From: Nitrososphaeria archaeon
GTDB lineage: Archaea > Thermoproteota > Nitrososphaeria > JACIWG01
Length of the DNA stretch: 44,359 nucleotides
Assembly: GCA_029776125.1 (NCBI GenBank)
Contig: JARVJS010000021.1
Coordinates: 1-44,359 of the forward strand
Reading direction: 5' to 3'
Under the pieces are notes generated by a model. The model made no database searches. It saw nothing but the letters and a program-made list of their open reading frames with translations, and had not been told where the DNA came from. This document shows, in pieces, positions 41,808-44,359 of this stretch (position 1 is the stretch's first letter; each line of letters opens with the position of its first letter). A program made the position numbers and the translations under genes.

Positions 41808-43164
41808 CAGCTGCTGCCTCCGGAAATTTTACATCTATGTATCTGTCTGTTACATCTATGGTTCTACCTTTAAACCTACCCTTGTAAGTCATCAAATAAA
41901 ACTGTCTTGGCGGTAAACTTAGTACATCGTAAGGTTTTATGATCGGTTCCTCTGATTCTTTTGTTGTTATGCCTGCGTTTGTAGTCAACACAGGTGATAT
42001 TTTCTTTTTCGTGCCAAAGTGTTCTGCTACATATTCTGCAGTCTCAGGATCAGGAACTCTCATGAATAGCTTTGTATTTGTGTTGTCAAGTATGGAACGA
42101 CCAAAATCTTTACCTACTCTTGAGTAAATCTGATTAACTGACTGACTAAAACCATGCACCCAAACTCCTGCTCCACCTGCTTTGGCAAATAAATCCTCTA
42201 TATCATAATAAAGTGTGTTTTGTGCTTCGTCTATATAAAGTGCTAAAGGTGGATTTACTGTTTTACCAGAAGAAAACACCCTACCAACATAACTCTGAAT
42301 CATACTGATTACTACCTTACCAAGAGTAAACGCTGCTTTTCTTGTAAGGAGACTGCCAAGATGAACTACCATTATGACTCTCTGTCCAGATTCAAGTCTC
42401 TTAATAAATCTGTTTTCGTCTGCCTTACCTATTATCTTTCCTATGTTTCCAGAAGAAAGTTCCATCAGAGCAACTCTCAAAGAAGATGACACCTTTGAAT
42501 AGTAATCCTGCGGTGAATTCACAATTTTAAGAATATCCTGTTCCAGTTGTCTTGCTTCAGGTAAATCTATAGATTGAACTTCATGTAGTAATTTCTCAAT
42601 TTCTTCTTTACTCATTCTGTCTTTTACTTCATTAAGGTTAAAGGAATGAGGCTTGCCTTCAACTTTAGCTTTAAGCAACAAAGACTGCACAATTATCATG
42701 CTAATTTCGTAAGCTACATTGTAAAAAAACGGCTCCTTTACATCTACGCCACTTACTATGTGTCCTACAAGTTCCTCTGGCATATAGTAAAAAGCAAGTG
42801 GGTCTATTAACGCAGAATACTCAGGGAAAATTGCAGTTACAAGTATTAATTCTTCGTGCCTGCTTTCCTCAAAGGCAACTTGCACTACCTTTGAAAATAA
42901 CTCTATATCACCTTTTGGATCTACAATTACTACCGAATATCCTTTCCTTATGTCCTGCTCAACCATACTCTCTATAAGCCTTGTCTTACCCACTCTGGTA
43001 GTCCCGAAACACCAAAAATGCCCTTTTCTGTCAGAATCAGGTATGGAAATCGTAATCTTTTGAGAGGGATTATCCATTGAATAACCAACTCCTAAAATAG
43101 TTTTTTTCTCCTTCACCGCTTCATCTACCAAATTTTTCTCCTTACTGAAAAATTTAAACATCAC
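41797..43164 (-). CDS. traD: TraD-like type IV coupling protein, without membrane domain
   Basis: A 455-residue FtsK/VirD4-type ATPase that couples the relaxase-DNA complex to the T4SS. Seen: Walker A GTTRVGKTR (54-62), VVIVDPKGD, Walker B LALYIDEAQ (about 306-314), VHGFSQSVNQI, then TKLFMRVPDPETAEYVAEHFGTKK, typical of the TraD family. The usual N-terminal membrane helices of coupling proteins are missing: the protein begins about 50 residues before Walker A. Start is GTG directly followed by ATG (43161). It overlaps the TraI gene downstream, in agreement with a relaxase-coupling pair. Confidence 0.88.
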   Translation of the reverse strand: MMFKFFSKEKNLVDEAVKEKKTILGVGYSMDNPSQKITISIPDSDRKGHFWCFGTTRVGKTRLIESMVEQDIRKGYSVVIVDPKGDIELFSKVVQVAFEESRHEELILVTAIFPEYSALIDPLAFYYMPEELVGHIVSGVDVKEPFFYNVAYEISMIIVQSLLLKAKVEGKPHSFNLNEVKDRMSKEEIEKLLHEVQSIDLPEARQLEQDILKIVNSPQDYYSKVSSSLRVALMELSSGNIGKIIGKADENRFIKRLESGQRVIMVVHLGSLLTRKAAFTLGKVVISMIQSYVGRVFSSGKTVNPPLALYIDEAQNTLYYDIEDLFAKAGGAGVWVHGFSQSVNQIYSRVGKDFGRSILDNTNTKLFMRVPDPETAEYVAEHFGTKKKISPVLTTNAGITTKESEEPIIKPYDVLSLPPRQFYLMTYKGRFKGRTIDVTDRYIDVKFPEAAADVA

Positions 43165-43185
43165 TTTCTTTTCCTACCTGCTTAA

Positions 43186-44007
43186 CTAGTACTTCACAAT
43201 TATTCCCTCTTTTAATAAATCTCCCACTTCTTTAATACACTCTTTGGGCAACCTTTCCTCTGCTTGTATCTCTGTCCAACCTCCTGCGATTCGCCTTACC
43301 GCTTTTATAGAAGTAAATATGCCCCTTTGCGCCAGAGACATACGTAGTAGTTCTTCAGGTAAAGAAATGGAATTTCTGCTTACAGTGATAATTATTTTAG
43401 GAGTGTTGTTTTCAACCACCCCCCTCACGCTTGTAACAAAAAAAGGCAGGATTTGCCCTTCCCTGTAGTGCCCTCTTTCTTTAGGAGTCTGATGCTCCAG
43501 AGGACACTGCCCTATCAAATCCCTTCCTGCCTTTATTGTTGCATGAGGATTTTTAATTTTTACATAAAGTGTGTTTTTGATGATTCTAAAAATAGGAGCA
43601 AAAACAACAGTTCTCACTAATTTCTTTGCGTCTTCAAAAATTTTGAATGCTTGATAAATATAAAAACGAAAAGATAACCTCTCTTTAACATACTTAAAAG
43701 CTTCTTTTTTTATTTGAGAGGGTTGAATCTCTCTTACCGCAAAATCGGTGTAAATATAAATCCTGCATTCAGGTTTCAGATAAACCTGAATATCATGCCC
43801 AATATATTCACTTAACGCCAAACTAATAGCTGATTCTGCAATCTCTACCGATTCTTCTATGGACAGCTCGTATTTTTCTGCCAGTTCCTCTATAGCATCA
43901 ATAAGAGAACCAAAAATTTCTATGTCCCTTTGATTATAACTTATTGTCCTGTTTTTCTCAGTAGAACTGGACCGCAATGACATATTTTCTTGTGTGAAAT
44001 CTAACAT
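43186..44007 (-). CDS. NusA-like transcription factor (NTD, S1, partial KH)
   Basis: A 273-residue protein resembling the front half of NusA. Seen: an N-terminal helix-rich part (IDAIEELAEKYELSIEESVEIAESAI, about 36-62) like the RNA-polymerase-binding NTD; an S1-like region (about 135-205, HYREGQILPFFVTSVRG); PKIIITVSRNSISLPEELLRM, matching the NusA PxIxxSRTxPxxLxxL block; and FTSIKAVRRIAGGWTEIQAE, matching the NusA IKAVAREPG...KIAV block that opens KH1. The protein ends there, without KH2. Hosts always have a full chromosomal NusA, so this is an element-borne paralog, perhaps for reading through the long transfer operons. ATG 44007 lies six bases after the class B promoter box, so the message may be leaderless. 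Confidence 0.68.
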   Translation of the reverse strand: MLDFTQENMSLRSSSTEKNRTISYNQRDIEIFGSLIDAIEELAEKYELSIEESVEIAESAISLALSEYIGHDIQVYLKPECRIYIYTDFAVREIQPSQIKKEAFKYVKERLSFRFYIYQAFKIFEDAKKLVRTVVFAPIFRIIKNTLYVKIKNPHATIKAGRDLIGQCPLEHQTPKERGHYREGQILPFFVTSVRGVVENNTPKIIITVSRNSISLPEELLRMSLAQRGIFTSIKAVRRIAGGWTEIQAEERLPKECIKEVGDLLKEGIIVKY

Positions 44008-44012
44008 ACCCT

Positions 44013-44063
44013 CTGTATATAGGGTACTTCAGTGTATCCTTACTGGATAAGGACTTTTGAAGG
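44013..44063 (-). promoter_or_regulatory. Class B promoter, NusA-like/traD/traI operon
   Basis: CTGTATATAGGGTAC, TTCAGTG, TATCC, with an imperfect palindrome TCCTTAC-TGG-ATAAGGA (44037-44053) and CTTTTGAAG. The coding-strand box is TATATACAG, one change from consensus. The ATG begins at 44007. Confidence 0.7.
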
Positions 44064-44088
44064 AGACACAAAACTATCTTGTCATTTT

Positions 44089-44184
44089 TTTGCTGTTAAC
44101 TGTTTTTTGTCGTGAACTACTCCTGCCTTACGGAAGGAGTCTTCCCGGCAAGGGAGATAAAAAACAAGGCAAAAACTGACAATT
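44089..44184 (+). other. IS200/IS605-like right-end structure resembling a TnpB omega-RNA scaffold, without tnpB
   Basis: The plus strand contains GTCGTGAACTACTCC followed by a hairpin (ACTCCTGCC, TTAC, GGAAGGAGT, about 44115-44136) and TCTTCCCGGCAAGGG. The order GTGAACTAC-hairpin-CTTCC is what I recall from right ends/guide-RNA scaffolds of IS605-type tnpB genes. It is enclosed by outer imperfect inverted repeats (TTGTCATTTTTTTGC near 44092 and GGCAAAAACTGACAA near 44168-44182) and inner arms around GTTTTTTGTC/GATAAAAAAC. No tnpB or tnpA frame is present in the window, so it is a remnant, a miniature non-autonomous element or a solo RNA. oriT is an alternative reading of this structured intergenic region. 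Confidence 0.5.
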
Positions 44185-44202
44185 ACGAATAGCGGTGAAA
44201 AG

Positions 44203-44359
44203 TTAATCAAGTAGAAAATTTTTTTGTTGAGAGTAACAAAAAATAAAATCCTGCATAAATTCAGACAAATTTTTTTGTGTTAAACCTATATCTTCGTGGT
44301 CTATTTTAATGTTTTGTAAATATTCTAGTCCTATTCCTAGGCTGTTACAAATTTGATCT
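44203..44359 (-). CDS. C-terminal end of an unidentified gene (runs off the window)
   Basis: An open frame enters from the right edge and ends with TAA at 44203, giving 51 residues, beginning DQICNSLGIGLEYLQ and ending in QKNFLLD. The composition (helical, amphipathic, one FCYSQQ segment) is that of a normal soluble protein, but no family is recognised from this piece. It is on the same strand as the downstream operon and is separated from the class B promoter by the structured IS605-like element. Confidence 0.5.
   Translation of the reverse strand, partial: DQICNSLGIGLEYLQNIKIDHEDIGLTQKNLSEFMQDFIFCYSQQKNFLLD

Noticed and set aside
3526..44063. The repeated TATATATAG blocks as simple AT-rich noise
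   Set aside because: The GGGTAC and GTATC parts are not AT noise, spacing is constant in all ten copies, every copy precedes an operon and the only plus-strand gene has the only plus-strand copy.
44089..44184. A complete IS200/IS605 insertion sequence
   Set aside because: There is no tnpA or tnpB frame on either strand in the window, only an end-like structure.

Overview
This is an AT-rich window (about one third G+C by eye) from a diderm bacterium. It is almost entirely the transfer region of a large conjugative element (ICE or plasmid). Outer-membrane lipoproteins, a Wza-type exporter, a secretin and an F-type type IV secretion system (T4SS) require a double membrane. The low G+C, frequent TTG/GTG starts and overlapping genes would fit a thermophilic deep-branching lineage (Aquificota, Thermodesulfobacteriota or Nitrospirota), but the sequence alone does not settle the host. 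Nearly all genes lie on the minus strand, so the reading order is from high to low coordinates.

Layout in reading order. (1) 44359-40093: end of an unidentified gene; a structured element resembling the right end/omega-RNA of IS200/IS605 elements; a class B promoter; then a NusA-like protein, a TraD-like coupling ATPase, an HD-domain TraI (MobH-type relaxase candidate) and an HD-GYP protein. (2) 39158-33629: class B promoter and a type IV pilus operon like pil of R64: lipoprotein secretin, major pilin, second prepilin, GspE-type ATPase, GspF-type membrane protein. (3) 33623-29749: class A promoter and PilO-, PilP-like accessory proteins ending with a prepilin that carries a glycine-rich adhesin tip. 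(4) 29742-15906: hybrid promoter and dsbC, trbI, S26 peptidase, traF, traC, two TraN-type genes, traW, traU, trbC, orf95. (5) 15902-15438: class B promoter and F-type pilin traA, followed by a hairpin. (6) 15398-11239: class A promoter and traL, a small RHH-like gene, traE, traK (with an SH3 domain), traB, traV. (7) 11237-6165: class B promoter and traH, traG, orf104. (8) Divergent segment: a plus-strand membrane protein (5839-6168), a tyrosine recombinase and an adenine methyltransferase. (9) 3553-43: class A promoter, Wza-like exporter, glycosyltransferase and KpsC-like enzyme.

The most striking property is one regulatory signal repeated ten times. Every operon is preceded by CTATATATAGGGTAC-N6-GTATC (plus-strand orientation for minus-strand genes), in which the GTATC side forms a TTGATA-like -35 box in class A sites. 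In class B sites the -35 box is replaced by a palindrome TCCTTAT-N3-ATAAGGA followed by CTTTTGAAA. Class B (and one hybrid) drives the mating and pilus operons; class A alone drives traL, the pilO operon, integrase, the plus-strand membrane protein and surface polysaccharide genes. This suggests a common master regulator plus an extra activator for transfer.

Together the genes encode DNA processing (TraI, TraD), an F-type mating pore and pilus with its own disulfide machinery (DsbC, TraF), a second R64-like adhesive pilus, surface polysaccharide export, and mobility/modification (recombinase, methyltransferase). Not seen in the window: prepilin peptidase, lytic transglycosylase, ParA/ParB, replication genes, tRNA, rRNA or CRISPR. 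There is no gene-free stretch longer than about 300 bases.
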